Positions 34,178 through 43,556 of a stretch of 64,000 nt of DNA are shown here, piece by piece. Both the position numbers and the translations under genes were made by a program. Every line of letters starts with the position of its first letter. Within the stretch, counting starts at the first letter, position 1. The stretch lies in assembly GCA_030639305.1 (NCBI GenBank), contig DAOWCY010000001.1, positions 1 through 64,000 on the forward strand, read 5' to 3'. This DNA is from JAGLQA01 sp023135565 (GTDB taxonomy: Bacteria; Acidobacteriota; Aminicenantia; UBA2199). The notes beneath the pieces are model-generated. The model was not told the DNA's origin, did no database searches, and worked only from the letters and a program-made list of their open reading frames with translations.

Positions 34178-35434
34178 TCATTCTCCCTCCCCCTTTACCG
34201 GCAGGAAAATGTGCACCTTCGTCCCTTTGCCCACTTCAGAATAAACCCTGATCTTGCCCCGGTGACTCTTCACCGTGCCATAAACCATGGCTAATCCTAA
34301 ACCGGTTCCTTCACCCACCTCCCTGGTGGTAAAATAAGGTTCGAATATCCGCCCCCTGGTTGCGGCGTCCATACCATGGCCGGTGTCGGCGACAATCAAC
34401 TGTTGATACTTAGAGGCTTCCGACTCTTCTCCAAAAACCGGCTCAAAGTCGATCTCTATCTCTTTTAAAGAAATGTCCAGGACACCGCCTTTCTCCTTCA
34501 TGGCAAAAAAAGCATTGCTGCATAAATTCGTGAAAACCTGGCGTAACTGCACCCGGTCAGCCAATATCGGCTGCAGACCTTCTTCCGCATTCTTGCGGAT
34601 TTCGACATTTGCGGGCACAGAATTTTCCAGCCCGGCAAGCGCTTCTTCAAGGATGTCGTTTAAATATACGGAACTGCGCTCTTTTTCTTCTTTTTGACTG
34701 AAAAAGAGAATCTGCTTGACCATCTCGGCAGCGCGATAAGAGGCGGAAAGCACCCTTTTAAGGTTGGCTTCCGCCACACTATTTTCAGGTAGTTGATCGA
34801 GGGTTAATTCGGTGAAACCGACGATAGCTCCCAGTATGTTATTGAACTCGTGGGCAATCCCTCCGGCCAGGGTGCCTAAAGCTTGCATCTTATGGGCTTG
34901 ACGCAGCCGCTCTTCCAACTGTTTACGCTCTTCCTCCGCCATCCTGCGCCCGGTGAGGTCGCGAAGAGTCACTTCTACCCACTCCTGCTCGTCTTCGTTC
35001 CTGATTAAACGGGGATTGGCTTCCATTATACGGTAACCGTTATTGTTACAGCTAAAAACCAACTCGAAGGGGGGGCGTTCCACACCGGAAGTAATTAGAG
35101 CAAATTCCCTGAGCGCCTTAGATCGAGATTCCCTGTCCAGCATCCCGATCCCGGCAAAATGTTTGCCTATCACTTTTTCTTTCGAAAAACCGCTCACTTG
35201 TTCAGCAGCGGGGTTAAAAGATAAAAAGTTGCCTTTGCTATCCAAAGATATAATAGGGTCCGGGGATTCCCGTACCAATTTCTCACAGCGGTGTTCACTC
35301 AGCCGCAGCGCTTCCACAGCTTCCCGGCGTTCTTTTTCGGCGGCTTCCAGTTCCTTAACACGATTGCGCAGCCGGTCTAATTCCCGGAAGAGTTCTTCCC
35401 GGGTCTTTTTTTCGTCATTTTTTTTAGAGGACAT
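34178..35434 (-). CDS. PAS sensor histidine kinase (orphan, soluble)
   Basis: 418 residues. An N-terminal coiled coil (about 5-45) precedes a PAS domain (VRESPDPIISLDSKGNFLSF), a HisKA domain with H-box AGGIAHEFNNILGAIVGFTE, an N-box VFTNLCSNAFFAMKEKGG and G boxes VADTGHGMD and GEGTGLGLAMVYG. All catalytic residues are present. No membrane helix and no adjacent response regulator. Transcribed toward the RiPP operon, about 100 nt upstream of its start. Confidence 0.9.
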   Translation of the reverse strand: MSSKKNDEKKTREELFRELDRLRNRVKELEAAEKERREAVEALRLSEHRCEKLVRESPDPIISLDSKGNFLSFNPAAEQVSGFSKEKVIGKHFAGIGMLDRESRSKALREFALITSGVERPPFELVFSCNNNGYRIMEANPRLIRNEDEQEWVEVTLRDLTGRRMAEEERKQLEERLRQAHKMQALGTLAGGIAHEFNNILGAIVGFTELTLDQLPENSVAEANLKRVLSASYRAAEMVKQILFFSQKEEKERSSVYLNDILEEALAGLENSVPANVEIRKNAEEGLQPILADRVQLRQVFTNLCSNAFFAMKEKGGVLDISLKEIEIDFEPVFGEESEASKYQQLIVADTGHGMDAATRGRIFEPYFTTREVGEGTGLGLAMVYGTVKSHRGKIRVYSEVGKGTKVHIFLPVKGEGE

Positions 35435-35443
35435 GATAATGCA

Positions 35444-35472
35444 TTTATATCAGAAAGAAGAGATAAATTCAA
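35444..35472 (-). promoter_or_regulatory. Promoter of the PAS histidine kinase
   Basis: Minus strand TTGAAT (35472-35467), 17-nt spacer, TATAAA (35449-35444); 9 nt to the ATG and no ribosome binding site. Confidence 0.65.
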
Positions 35473-35506
35473 TAGATCAGCTTTTTTTTATAAACGGGAG
35501 GGGCAT

Positions 35507-35557
35507 AAAAAAAAGGAGGGCCTTCCCGGCATTCGAGAATGCCGGGAAAAACCCTCC
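35507..35557 (-). terminator. Intrinsic terminator after the papain-family gene
   Basis: Perfect 12-bp stem TTCCCGGCATTC/GAATGCCGGGAA with a 2-nt loop, extended by GGAGGG/CCCTCC, followed on the minus strand by a run of T. It separates the protease transcript from the histidine kinase promoter. Confidence 0.85.
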
Positions 35558-35678
35558 GTACTTGAGAATTCAAAAATACTTAAGTTTAGCCCCCAGCCGG
35601 GGACTTAACCTAATCTAAAAAGCGGACGGTGTCCGCAGCCTAAGAGTGGCCTGGGAAACATATTCCCGACCACGTTGA

Positions 35679-35711
35679 CCGAAAAGTTTGTTTTCTTTAC
35701 AAACTTTTCGG
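35679..35711. repeat. 12-bp inverted repeat downstream of the protease
   Basis: CCGAAAAGTTTG and CAAACTTTTCGG around a 9-nt loop; resembles the AT-rich module of the mosaic elements. It lacks a T run on the protease strand, so a terminator role is doubtful. Confidence 0.65.
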
Positions 35712-35737
35712 AAAACGAAAAAAAGGAGCGCGCCGTT

Positions 35738-36670
35738 TTAATAAACTACGTAGCTGGCGCCATATCCTATCAGGTTGCAATTATAGATCATCCAGCAGAA
35801 GCCGTTATCGCCCCAACCGGTGCCCCAGGAGTTCTTTACGCGCCAGGCGCCCGTGCTGTCATCCCAGCCGACGATCATAACCATATGGTTTACGCGCCGG
35901 GGATTTCTTTTGCAATTGTTGAGCACACCGCTGGTGTAAGCCTGGAAATAGTTGTCTACATAGACACATACGCATACGCCGCCGTAATCATATACGGCCT
36001 GTTTGATGGCTTCTATGGATGTGACCTCATGCGCCTCTTCACAAAAAGCCCAGCTCTGGGCGATGTGAGAATAGCCGCAGCTATAATCGCAGGGAGCGTC
36101 GGTGGCCGTATAGGGGAAGCAAGATTCCAGGATCGCGCCGGGATCGACGAACATATCGAAAGCCCACCAGCCGCCGCCGCAACCGTATCCTAAGTCGTTG
36201 CAGGAAACCAAATACTGTTCGGAAAGATCGACCTCTACGCCGTCTGTCTTCATGATTGAACTTTCGAAGGCGCCGACTTGACCGAATGCCCAGCAGCTTC
36301 CGCAGCTTGCCTGGTTTTTAATCGAGCTGACATAGGGGCTGACATAGTATGAAGGCAGAGCTTCCAGGGCTGTTGTCCTGCGAAGGCCCTTGTTCTCCGT
36401 TCCGTACTTGTAGGGCTGTTCTAAATCGGGATTGGCATTACAAAGCTGCTCCAGTTCATACTGCATGGCGGGATTCATACCCACGGTAAAAGTATAACCG
36501 TTAGCTTTGATATCGGCTCTCATGGCTTCTATTTTAGCCTTGAGGTCGGCCCTTTTTTCCATGGGCGTGATGGCATCATCGATGGCCTGCATCGAGGGAA
36601 TAAATACAAATGATACGACAAAAACTACCGCAAACATGGCAAAAAGCCATTTTTTTGTTAAATGTTTCAT
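35738..36670 (-). CDS. Secreted papain-family (C1A) cysteine protease
   Basis: 310 residues. Signal peptide (about 1-29), propeptide (30-105), then a C1A peptidase domain with active-site Cys126 in SCGSCWAFG, His262 in VNHMVMIVGWD and Asn280 in KNSWGTGWGDNG. Additional Cys (CNDLGYGCGGGWW, CFPYTATDAPC) suggest disulfides and therefore export. Ribosome binding site AGGAGGT. Bacterial C1A proteases are uncommon. It lies upstream of the RiPP operon on the same strand, so peptide processing is possible but unproven. Confidence 0.9.
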   Translation of the reverse strand: MKHLTKKWLFAMFAVVFVVSFVFIPSMQAIDDAITPMEKRADLKAKIEAMRADIKANGYTFTVGMNPAMQYELEQLCNANPDLEQPYKYGTENKGLRRTTALEALPSYYVSPYVSSIKNQASCGSCWAFGQVGAFESSIMKTDGVEVDLSEQYLVSCNDLGYGCGGGWWAFDMFVDPGAILESCFPYTATDAPCDYSCGYSHIAQSWAFCEEAHEVTSIEAIKQAVYDYGGVCVCVYVDNYFQAYTSGVLNNCKRNPRRVNHMVMIVGWDDSTGAWRVKNSWGTGWGDNGFCWMIYNCNLIGYGASYVVY

Positions 36671-37086
36671 GTTACCTCCTGATGGTTTTTATTTTTTATC
36701 GACAGGACAAAGAGTGCGCACGGTGACACCCTAAGAAAATATGGCAGGACACTCATAGAAAGCAGCTTGCTGCTTACAGCGTTCTTTGCCCTGTGCGGGA
36801 TAAAAATTATTTGTCTATTTATAATTTTTAAAATTACCTCTCCATTTTGTTTATCGGCAATTAAAGATAATAAACCATTATAGTTCATAAACAAATGGTA
36901 ACCTAAAAAAACGGTTTGTCAATTAGCCTAAAGTTCTATTTTTGGTTGTACTCTTTATTGCCGAGCGTACAACTTTAGTTGTATTTTTGATTTTAGGCGT
37001 ATGCTCTTCGGGCCGTTAACGGGTGAACTGAATATGGATTGCTTAGAGATCGAATTACCCGGAACCGGACAGTTACATCGCGAGCG
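36671..37086. other. Gene-free spacer
   Basis: No supported gene. Contains words AGTTCTATTTTTGGTTGTA (36931) and AACTTTAGTTGTAT (36971), related to the 33-bp tandem repeat at 17349. Confidence 0.5.
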
Positions 37087-38133
37087 TTAAGCCTGGAATT
37101 GCAAACAGTTGTGACAGTGCATCTCCCGGAAAGCTCTATTATTGAGGATTTCCCACCTCACCTGGCTCAGGTCGTGATGATTGACAATGTTATCTGTTTC
37201 CCCGGCAAAGGGTATGGAAAAAGGAAGATAAAAACAGGGCAGCAGGCGGCTATTTTCATCTATAATGAGACTGGAAAAGGGAATACCGCATATCCTGTCC
37301 CTATGTTCAGCATCCTCTTTATCATAGTATATCCCTTTTTTTTCAAGATTGCGCCTATCTTCGCTGTGGCGTAAACGTTTAAAATAGTCCACGCATTCAC
37401 TGAAAAAATCTTCTCCCTGCGGCAGTTTGCCGCGCCGGTGATCCAATTCCACGATCTCCTCTAAATAAACTTCCAGCATTTCGAGTTCGCCGTCGCTCAA
37501 GTGGCAGTTTTCGGCCGCTTCCCGGGAAAAAACCGTCCTGCCGAAACAACCGGGTCTCAGTTCAGGCACATTAAAAAACAATGCATCGCAGCCTGTCCGC
37601 GCAGTCAGGCGGTACAGGTTTACGATGTCCGCGGCATTTTCTTTTTGCAGTAGACAGGAGAATGCCACCTGGGTGCGGGGATTTTGAGCTTTGATTTTGC
37701 CCGGCCAGGATATAAGTTCGGAAAAATTGTCCAGCCCCCTTATTTTATAATGGAGACGCGGATTGCCGGCGTCTAAAGAAAGCATGTAGGCATCGACATA
37801 TTTTTTTATACTGTCAAAAACTTTATTTAGGGCCGAGCCGTTAGTTATCAGGGTGATAGATGTGCCGGTTGTGGATATTTCTTTAAGGATTTCAGGGAGG
37901 TGGGGGTGAAGCGTGGGTTCGCCGCCGGTTACAAAAGTGACTTCCACCCGGTATTTAGAAATTAAGGGTACGATTTTTTGCCGTATAAAAGAAAGGTCTA
38001 AATATTTCACCGGTTCGCTCTGCCAATAGCTGCACAGTTTGCAGGAGGCTCCGCAGCGATTGGTAATCACCAAAAAGATTCTTCCCAACCTGTCCAGGAT
38101 TACATTGTCCGGCGTATTCATTTCTTTTAACAC
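37087..38133 (-). CDS. Radical SAM protein with C-terminal auxiliary Cys region
   Basis: About 348 residues (GTG start; an ATG four codons later at 38121 is possible). The radical SAM motif CGASCKLC is followed by FVTGGEPTLHPHLPEILKEI. The C-terminal part has CGIPFSSLIIDENSRLLPC and HCHNCLQF, a SPASM/twitch-like auxiliary cluster region. It lacks the RRE-like N-terminus of maturases 1 and 2. Could modify a peptide or small molecule; function unknown. Faces the same way as the RiPP genes but is separated by the protease and kinase. Confidence 0.8.
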   Translation of the reverse strand: MLKEMNTPDNVILDRLGRIFLVITNRCGASCKLCSYWQSEPVKYLDLSFIRQKIVPLISKYRVEVTFVTGGEPTLHPHLPEILKEISTTGTSITLITNGSALNKVFDSIKKYVDAYMLSLDAGNPRLHYKIRGLDNFSELISWPGKIKAQNPRTQVAFSCLLQKENAADIVNLYRLTARTGCDALFFNVPELRPGCFGRTVFSREAAENCHLSDGELEMLEVYLEEIVELDHRRGKLPQGEDFFSECVDYFKRLRHSEDRRNLEKKGIYYDKEDAEHRDRICGIPFSSLIIDENSRLLPCFYLPFSIPFAGETDNIVNHHDLSQVRWEILNNRAFREMHCHNCLQFQA

Positions 38134-38384
38134 ACTCCCTCTAAAGCGGATACGGGCCCGCGGCCTGCATATCGTTTACCCGATTATGCCGCCCCAAAAG
38201 TCTATTTTTTTATCGAACTTTCACTAAGTAATAGCATAAAAGCCCTGAGTTATAAAGCGCTTCCTTACAACTCCATTTTTTGCGCAGCCCAAAGTAATAT
38301 TATACCACAGCGCATCCTTTGGCTGCAAACAAAAAGATTGCATCTATTCAGTTTTGGAAAAACCGGATAGTTTCGATTAAATAG

Positions 38385-38413
38385 TTGACCTGCTTGCTTA
38401 CCTGTGGTATATT
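38385..38413 (+). promoter_or_regulatory. Promoter of the holin-IV-like gene, probably leaderless
   Basis: TTGACC (38385-38390), 17-nt spacer, TATATT (38408-38413), then 5 nt to the ATG at 38419. The rest of 38134-38384 has no gene. Confidence 0.7.
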
Positions 38414-38418
38414 AAAAT

Positions 38419-38754
38419 ATGGCGATAATCTGGAATTTATTATTGTTAAGCGTGGCGATCTTTATCGTAGCCCAGGTAATGCCTTCCATAAAGATCAAAA
38501 ATTTCGGCACCGCGATTATGGTGGCTTTGGTTTTCAGCGTTATCAACCTCCTTTTCGGTTGGCTGCTGAGGCTAATCACCTGGCCGCTGATATTCCTTAC
38601 TTTCGGGTTGTTTAAATTCGTAATCAACGCTTTCCTGCTCTGGATTACAGATGTGCTGGTGAAAGATTTCGAGATCAAAGGAATCAAATCCGCTTTACTG
38701 GCTGCTCTTTTAATCGCAATTATAGATACAGTCTTGAGATGGATTTTCTTCTAA
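38419..38754 (+). CDS. Phage holin family 4 (YvlD-type) membrane protein
   Basis: 111 residues almost entirely hydrophobic, with four predicted helices. The motif MPSIKIKNFGTAIMVALVF and LLRLITWPLIFLTFGLF is typical of PF04020 proteins (YvlD and the mycobacterial four-helix superfamily). Despite the name these are chromosomal envelope-stress-type proteins, and no phage genes are nearby. Function not established. Confidence 0.85.
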   Translation: MAIIWNLLLLSVAIFIVAQVMPSIKIKNFGTAIMVALVFSVINLLFGWLLRLITWPLIFLTFGLFKFVINAFLLWITDVLVKDFEIKGIKSALLAALLIAIIDTVLRWIFF

Positions 38755-38868
38755 CCGAAAATTGACAGCGTTCATTTGTCGCTCCCCTGGGTTCGTTAAA
38801 GCTCGCGTTTGTGGCTTGTAATTTGTAGTTTGCTTGTAATTTGGGATTTGTATTTTGTAATTTCAATC

Positions 38869-39624
38869 CTATAAGCTCATAACCTCAAGGCATTTCTCCG
38901 GCTCATCGGTGGTAATAAAATCAAAACCCCAATCTTTGAATTTTTCCATCTCTTTCGGGCGGTTAACCGTCCAGACGTTCAGCCGCAAACCGGCACGGCG
39001 GCACTCCCGCACCAAAGTCTTATTATATTTCTTGCTGTTAAAATCCACCCCCCACATGCCGTCTTTCACATAACCGGAGACCTTTTTGCGGCAGTCCTTT
39101 TTTATGGACTGGTGACCCGCGCCACCCTCGATAGGAGAGCAGCGGGCAGTTGGGTCTGTTTTTAATACTTCCAACAACTGCCGGTAATTAAAACTAATAT
39201 ACTGCACCAGGCCCCGGGCCTTCAACTCGTGCACCAGGGCGCAGACTTTGCGGGCCAACAGCAGGTCTTTGCCGTTTTTTGTTTGTTTGATTTCGATGAT
39301 AATCCCGGTACGGTCCTGCTTTGTCACTTCTTGCAGCACATCCGCCAGCAGGGGTATAAAATCGCCGCTGCTTAGGCTCACCCGGCGCAGTTCTTCGTAG
39401 GTAGAAGAGTGAACCGGTATGTCGGGCCTGCCGCCGTCACAACCCGTTGTGGGCCCGTGAACAACCACTACTTTTTCGTCTTTCGACAACAGCACATCGC
39501 ATTCGAAAGCAGCGAACCCTTTTTTGATGGCGTCTTTGAAAGCGGTCATGGAATTGGGGCTGCCGGGGCCATGCTTGTGCGCCCCGCGGTGAGCCACTAC
39601 ACAATTACCTATAATATCAGCCAT
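38869..39624 (-). CDS. Glycerophosphodiester phosphodiesterase
   Basis: 251 residues of the GDPD TIM-barrel family, which releases glycerol-3-phosphate from deacylated phospholipids. Active-site signature VAHRGAHKHGPGSPNSMTAF, metal ligands in FECDVLLSKD and the catalytic His in VVVVHGP. The C-terminal part (RLNVWTVNRPKEMEKFKDWG FDFITTDEPE) is typical. No signal peptide, so cytoplasmic. Ribosome binding site AAGGA. Confidence 0.9.
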   Translation of the reverse strand: MADIIGNCVVAHRGAHKHGPGSPNSMTAFKDAIKKGFAAFECDVLLSKDEKVVVVHGPTTGCDGGRPDIPVHSSTYEELRRVSLSSGDFIPLLADVLQEVTKQDRTGIIIEIKQTKNGKDLLLARKVCALVHELKARGLVQYISFNYRQLLEVLKTDPTARCSPIEGGAGHQSIKKDCRKKVSGYVKDGMWGVDFNSKKYNKTLVRECRRAGLRLNVWTVNRPKEMEKFKDWGFDFITTDEPEKCLEVMSL

Positions 39625-39663
39625 TTTTCCTTTTAACTGCTCTCCCCACTGTCATGAAATTAC

Positions 39664-39770
39664 TTTGCCTCCGGCGGCCCTGCCGGGTGACGCCCCCATT
39701 GAGTTTTTCGTCGGGGTCCAGCGGCATACCGCACCTTTGAAAAAGTTTGAACAAAACTTTTATTTAATTT
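39664..39770. repeat. Mosaic palindromic element, partial
   Basis: GCCTCCGGCGGCCCTGCCGG followed after an interruption by AAAAAGTTTGAACAAAACTT. Confidence 0.75.
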
Positions 39771-39795
39771 CATTCGTTTCTGGGTGAGGCGCGCA

Positions 39796-40671
39796 TCATG
39801 ATTGACTGTCAGGGTGAGACCACAGCGAATCGAGTTTTTTTACGCGGCACCAATTGCCGGAATTGAACAGTGGACTCAACGCGCTGTAAGGCGCTTCTTC
39901 TACTTTGAGCTGCGGTTTTTTATATAACTTAAGCTTAATACGCCCGTTCTTTTGTTTTTTTAAGAGATTAACCGCGGCGCTAACGAACATATCCCGGGGC
40001 AAGATTCCCTTTATGCCGGGAAAACCGTTTTCCCGCAGAGCGTCCCGGATGATAGTCGAGCAGCTTTCGGTAAATATATTAAAACCTGTGTAAATCCCCG
40101 GTCTTTTGGGGTTTACCGGGGTGTCGTGAATCCGCTGCATGCGCCGGTGAAGAAATACCGACAGGCCGGAAGTATCTATCCCTTCTACCCGGAGCACATG
40201 AATAGTGCGCATAAAGCTCCTGCCGAACTTATCGAGATAGGGCTGCTCTTCGTTTTTGCGGTCGGTGCGTTTCAAGCCCGGGGCCGGGGCGAATTCGCCT
40301 ACAGCGGGGCGGTAAAAATAATCTTCCGGGGACAGCACTTCATCTTCGTTCAGCACGATCGAAAAATTAAAAATTTCATTATCGACGTTGATAGCGACAT
40401 GTCCAAAAATGGATGCCGGGGAAAAGACCAGCCGTTCATTGTAATAAAGTTCAAAAAAGGGATAATCGGGCCGCGGTTCGTCGGGCCAGATTAGGACGAT
40501 AGGCGCGCCGGTTTGATAGTCGCATTGGGACAGGAAACGGGCGCAGACTTTTTTATCTTGCCAATGTTCGGCATAGCCGTGCCAGATCAGTTCATTTTGC
40601 AGGCATTTTTCGCCATTTTCTTTTAAGATGAAAGCTTTGTCTTTTTGTGTTTTAAGAATTCCTTTAATCAT
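39796..40671 (-). CDS. Permuted-papain-like (DUF4105/YiiX-style) hypothetical protein
   Basis: 291 residues, no signal peptide. Two motifs suggest a permuted NlpC/P60-like fold: a His in SIFGHVAINV (about residue 90) and a later Cys in FTESCSTIIRDALRENG followed by LPRDMFVSA. In DUF4105, LRAT and YiiX relatives the His precedes the Cys in this way and the enzymes act on amide or ester bonds. The family assignment is an inference. Ribosome binding site AGGA. Flanked on both sides by mosaic repeats. Confidence 0.5.
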   Translation of the reverse strand: MIKGILKTQKDKAFILKENGEKCLQNELIWHGYAEHWQDKKVCARFLSQCDYQTGAPIVLIWPDEPRPDYPFFELYYNERLVFSPASIFGHVAINVDNEIFNFSIVLNEDEVLSPEDYFYRPAVGEFAPAPGLKRTDRKNEEQPYLDKFGRSFMRTIHVLRVEGIDTSGLSVFLHRRMQRIHDTPVNPKRPGIYTGFNIFTESCSTIIRDALRENGFPGIKGILPRDMFVSAAVNLLKKQKNGRIKLKLYKKPQLKVEEAPYSALSPLFNSGNWCRVKKLDSLWSHPDSQS

Positions 40672-40689
40672 AGTAAGTCCTTTTTGTTG

Positions 40690-40972
40690 CTAAACCCCAC
40701 TCGCGCCCCACCACGTGGCCCCGTGCGGGGAGCCTATAAGCCGCTTCGGCGCAAGAGGCAGCGTGTGAGCGCTTTTGCTTCTAAACCCCGTGCGCACGGG
40801 GGGGCGATAAGCGGCTTCGCCGCAGGGAGCAGCGGGTGAGCGCCTTTGATTCTCAATTATCAAAAGTTTTGATCAAACTTTTACAAAAGTTTGGCCCCCG
40901 GCAGGGCCGCCGGAGGCAAGCCCACTCGCGTGGTTGGGCGCTCTGCACCCCCGCCGGAGGCGAGAAGCGCAT
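40690..40972. repeat. Mosaic palindromic element array
   Basis: Several modules in series: CCCCGTGCGGGG-like, GCCGCTTCGGCGC, CCCCGTGCGCACGGGG, GCGGCTTCGCCGC, the AT arm AAAAGTTTTGATCAAACTTT and GGCAGGGCCGCCGGAGGC. Confidence 0.8.
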
Positions 40973-40973
40973 T

Positions 40974-41855
40974 TCATTGATTTTCGATATCCAGCAGGCA
41001 GGTGTTTACCAGGCCGAAATGAATTTTCTTTTTGCTGTCCGCGATTTTTTTCAAATCATCTACGTTTCGTTTAAGCCTGCCGATAGGATCGTCCACCATA
41101 GTATCTTTGTCGCAAACGATTATGGTTATGATATCCTCGGCGGAAACAGTAATCTCCCCGGAAAAATCCACCCAACCGGCGGAGAGGGAATTTTTCACCA
41201 CCGGCGAAGCGTACACCATATCCCGGTTGGCATGGGAGCCTAAAACCACTTTGTACCGTAAATCCGGCAGCCGTCCGCGTCCGCCGCCGCTGTCCCAATT
41301 ATTGTCATGCAGGTTTTTCTCATCGACGCGAATTTCCCGCGCCATCACCCGGAACTTCCGGGCCCCCGGTTTATTAATACTAAAATCCAGGCAGGTTTCC
41401 CCGCTGCATTTCAAGGGCTGCGGGTCTGAGATACCGTAACGAATGGCGCCGGAAATCTTAATAGTGATCTGCTGTTTGCCCTGTGGCAGTGCCGGCACAT
41501 AGTAGGGTATAAACATTTTGACCGGGTTTCTCAGGATAAAACCGCTTTTTTCGCAGCCGGCCGAACCGTTGATGTTGTGGTTCGAACTTTCTAATGCCGC
41601 TTTGACCGGCCGGTTGTTCTTATCGAACACCACAGCGTAGATCAAAGGAACCGCGCTGCTTTCTTTTTTATCGATTTTGGCATGGAAAGTGATTCTCATG
41701 CCGGTAATGCCGTTGAAGACTATGTCCGGTTCGGCTTTTAGGGCGGATATTTCCAGCGTATCTTTTTTCTTTTCTTCCCCGGCGTCGGCGTTTGCAGGCA
41801 GCAGCGCCCCACAAAGAAAAAGAGCCGTTAACACAAAAAAAATAGTTTTTTTCAT
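40974..41855 (-). CDS. Secreted protein with C2-like C-terminal domain
   Basis: The start at 41855 is chosen because GAAAGGTG precedes it; the longer TTG frame lacks a ribosome binding site. About 293 residues with signal peptide (KKTIFFVLTALFLCGALLPA). The C-terminal part (about 190-270) reads like a C2 domain: DLRYKVVLGSHANRDMVYAS, GWVDFSGEITV and IIVCDKDTMVDDPIGR, with acidic residues that could bind Ca2+. The N-terminal half has beta-rich sequence of unknown family. Likely periplasmic. Confidence 0.55.
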   Translation of the reverse strand: MKKTIFFVLTALFLCGALLPANADAGEEKKKDTLEISALKAEPDIVFNGITGMRITFHAKIDKKESSAVPLIYAVVFDKNNRPVKAALESSNHNINGSAGCEKSGFILRNPVKMFIPYYVPALPQGKQQITIKISGAIRYGISDPQPLKCSGETCLDFSINKPGARKFRVMAREIRVDEKNLHDNNWDSGGGRGRLPDLRYKVVLGSHANRDMVYASPVVKNSLSAGWVDFSGEITVSAEDIITIIVCDKDTMVDDPIGRLKRNVDDLKKIADSKKKIHFGLVNTCLLDIENQ

Positions 41856-41876
41856 TTTTGCACCTTTCAAAGGAGT

Positions 41877-41905
41877 TGATTAACACAGCCCCGGAGAAAT
41901 GTCAA
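41877..41905 (-). promoter_or_regulatory. Probable promoter of the C2-like gene
   Basis: Minus strand TTGACA (41905-41900), 17-nt spacer, TAATCA (41882-41877). Confidence 0.5.
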
Positions 41906-41965
41906 GAAAAAAACTAAAAAAAGCAGCAGTGTTTCCCGGCTATTTTATTTTAGCCTACCATGAAA

Positions 41966-42090
41966 TTACTCTGCCTCCGGCGGCCCTGCCGGGGGCCAAA
42001 CTTTTGAAAAAGTTTGATCAAAACTTTTGTTGAGCGATAAGCTTTTTTGCCCTGAGAAGAGCCTTTCGTCGGCTGCTCGCGCAGTGGGGC
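41966..42090. repeat. Mosaic palindromic element
   Basis: GCCTCCGGCGGCCCTGCCGG, AAACTTTTGAAAAAGTTTGA and GGCTGCTCGCGCAGTGGGG; ends just before the MATE promoter. Confidence 0.8.
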
Positions 42091-42100
42091 TGTTTTGGAC

Positions 42101-42129
42101 TTGACTTTATGATAAAAGCACATTATTAT
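42101..42129 (+). promoter_or_regulatory. Promoter of the MATE transporter gene
   Basis: TTGACT (42101-42106), 17-nt spacer, TATTAT (42124-42129); short leader of about 17 nt. Confidence 0.65.
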
Positions 42130-42152
42130 AGCCAATAAAAGATGAGACAAAT

Positions 42153-43556
42153 ATGAGAAACGGAAAAAGAATCGCAAGATTATGGCGCGACCTAAGCGAA
42201 GCGGTCAAAGGTACAGACCAGGACTTCACCACAGGCGGTATCGGCCGGGCAATTTTTCTACTCTCTGTTCCTATGGTATTAGAGATGGTGATGGAGTCGG
42301 TTTTTGCAGTGGTAGATATATTTTTCGTTTCCAAATTAGGCGCAGAAGCAGTAGCCACAGTGGGGCTGACCGAGTCTCTGCTGACCATAATCTATGCCGT
42401 TTGCGTAGGATTAAGTATGGGCACCACCGCTTTAGTGGCCCGCCGCATCGGCGAAAAAAAACCTGAACAAGCTGCTGTAACTACTGTGCAGGCTATCTTT
42501 ATCGGCACAATCATATCCCTGCCTATCGCTTTCATCGGGGTTTTTTATGCCCGCGACCTGTTGGAACTGATGGGAGCCGAAACAGCCATTTTAGAATCGG
42601 GAGCCGCTTATCCCACCATTATGATCGGCGGCAATATTGTGATTATGCTGTTGTTCATTATTAATGCCGTTTTTCGCGGCGCCGGGGACGCTTCCGTTTC
42701 CATGCGCATTTTATGGATTGCCAATCTTATCAATATTATATTGGACCCCTGCCTGATCTTCGGTTGGGGACCTTTCCCCGAATTGGGTATTGCCGGGGCA
42801 GCGGTGGCAACCAATATCGGTAGGGGCACCGGCGTCCTCTATCAACTTTATCTACTGGGCAACGGCAAAAACCGCATCAAAATAGTTAAAAAACATTTGC
42901 GCCTCCATGGTGAGATCATCAAACGGTTAATCCGGGTGTCTATCGGCGGAATCGGCCAGTTTTTAATCTCTACTTCCAGTTGGATCGGGTTAGTTCGAAT
43001 CATAGCGGTTTTCGGCAGCAGCGCCCTGGCAGGATATACCATTGCCATACGTATTATTATGTTCTCCATTTTGCCCTCCTGGGGAATGAGCAACGCGGCG
43101 GCAACCCTGGTGGGCCAGAACTTAGGAGCGGAAAAGCCGGAACGGGCGGAACGCTCGGTTTGGATAGCCGCTTTTATCAACATGATTTTTTTAGCTCTTA
43201 TCGCGGTGATTTTTATCTCCTTCTCCGAACAGTTGGTGCGCATTTTTACCCTTGAACCGGCTGTAGTAAAGAGCGGCGCCTTATGTTTGCGTTATATCAG
43301 TTACGGTTATATTTTTTATGCCTTGGGTATGGTCATGATACAGGCGTTTAATGGGGCGGGTGATACCTTTACACCTACGGTTATTAATTTTTTCTGTTTC
43401 TGGTTATTTGAAATCCCGCTGGCCTATACGTTGGCGCTTCATTTTAATCTTGCTGAGAAAGGTGTGTGCCTGGCTATCGTGGCAGCGGAATCCCTGGTAG
43501 GAATAGCGGGGGTTTTTCTTTTTCGCCGGGGCCGTTGGAAAAACAGGAAAGTATAG
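42153..43556 (+). CDS. MATE-family efflux transporter
   Basis: 467 residues with about 12 membrane helices in two similar halves, as in Na+/H+-coupled multidrug and toxin extrusion proteins. Typical sequences: IFLLSVPMVLEMVMESVFAV, VDIFFVSKLGAEAVATVGLT, and in the second half GQNLGAEKPERAERSVWIAA and MIQAFNGAGDTFTPTVINFF. Full length. Neighbours give no substrate hint. Confidence 0.92.
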   Translation: MRNGKRIARLWRDLSEAVKGTDQDFTTGGIGRAIFLLSVPMVLEMVMESVFAVVDIFFVSKLGAEAVATVGLTESLLTIIYAVCVGLSMGTTALVARRIGEKKPEQAAVTTVQAIFIGTIISLPIAFIGVFYARDLLELMGAETAILESGAAYPTIMIGGNIVIMLLFIINAVFRGAGDASVSMRILWIANLINIILDPCLIFGWGPFPELGIAGAAVATNIGRGTGVLYQLYLLGNGKNRIKIVKKHLRLHGEIIKRLIRVSIGGIGQFLISTSSWIGLVRIIAVFGSSALAGYTIAIRIIMFSILPSWGMSNAAATLVGQNLGAEKPERAERSVWIAAFINMIFLALIAVIFISFSEQLVRIFTLEPAVVKSGALCLRYISYGYIFYALGMVMIQAFNGAGDTFTPTVINFFCFWLFEIPLAYTLALHFNLAEKGVCLAIVAAESLVGIAGVFLFRRGRWKNRKV

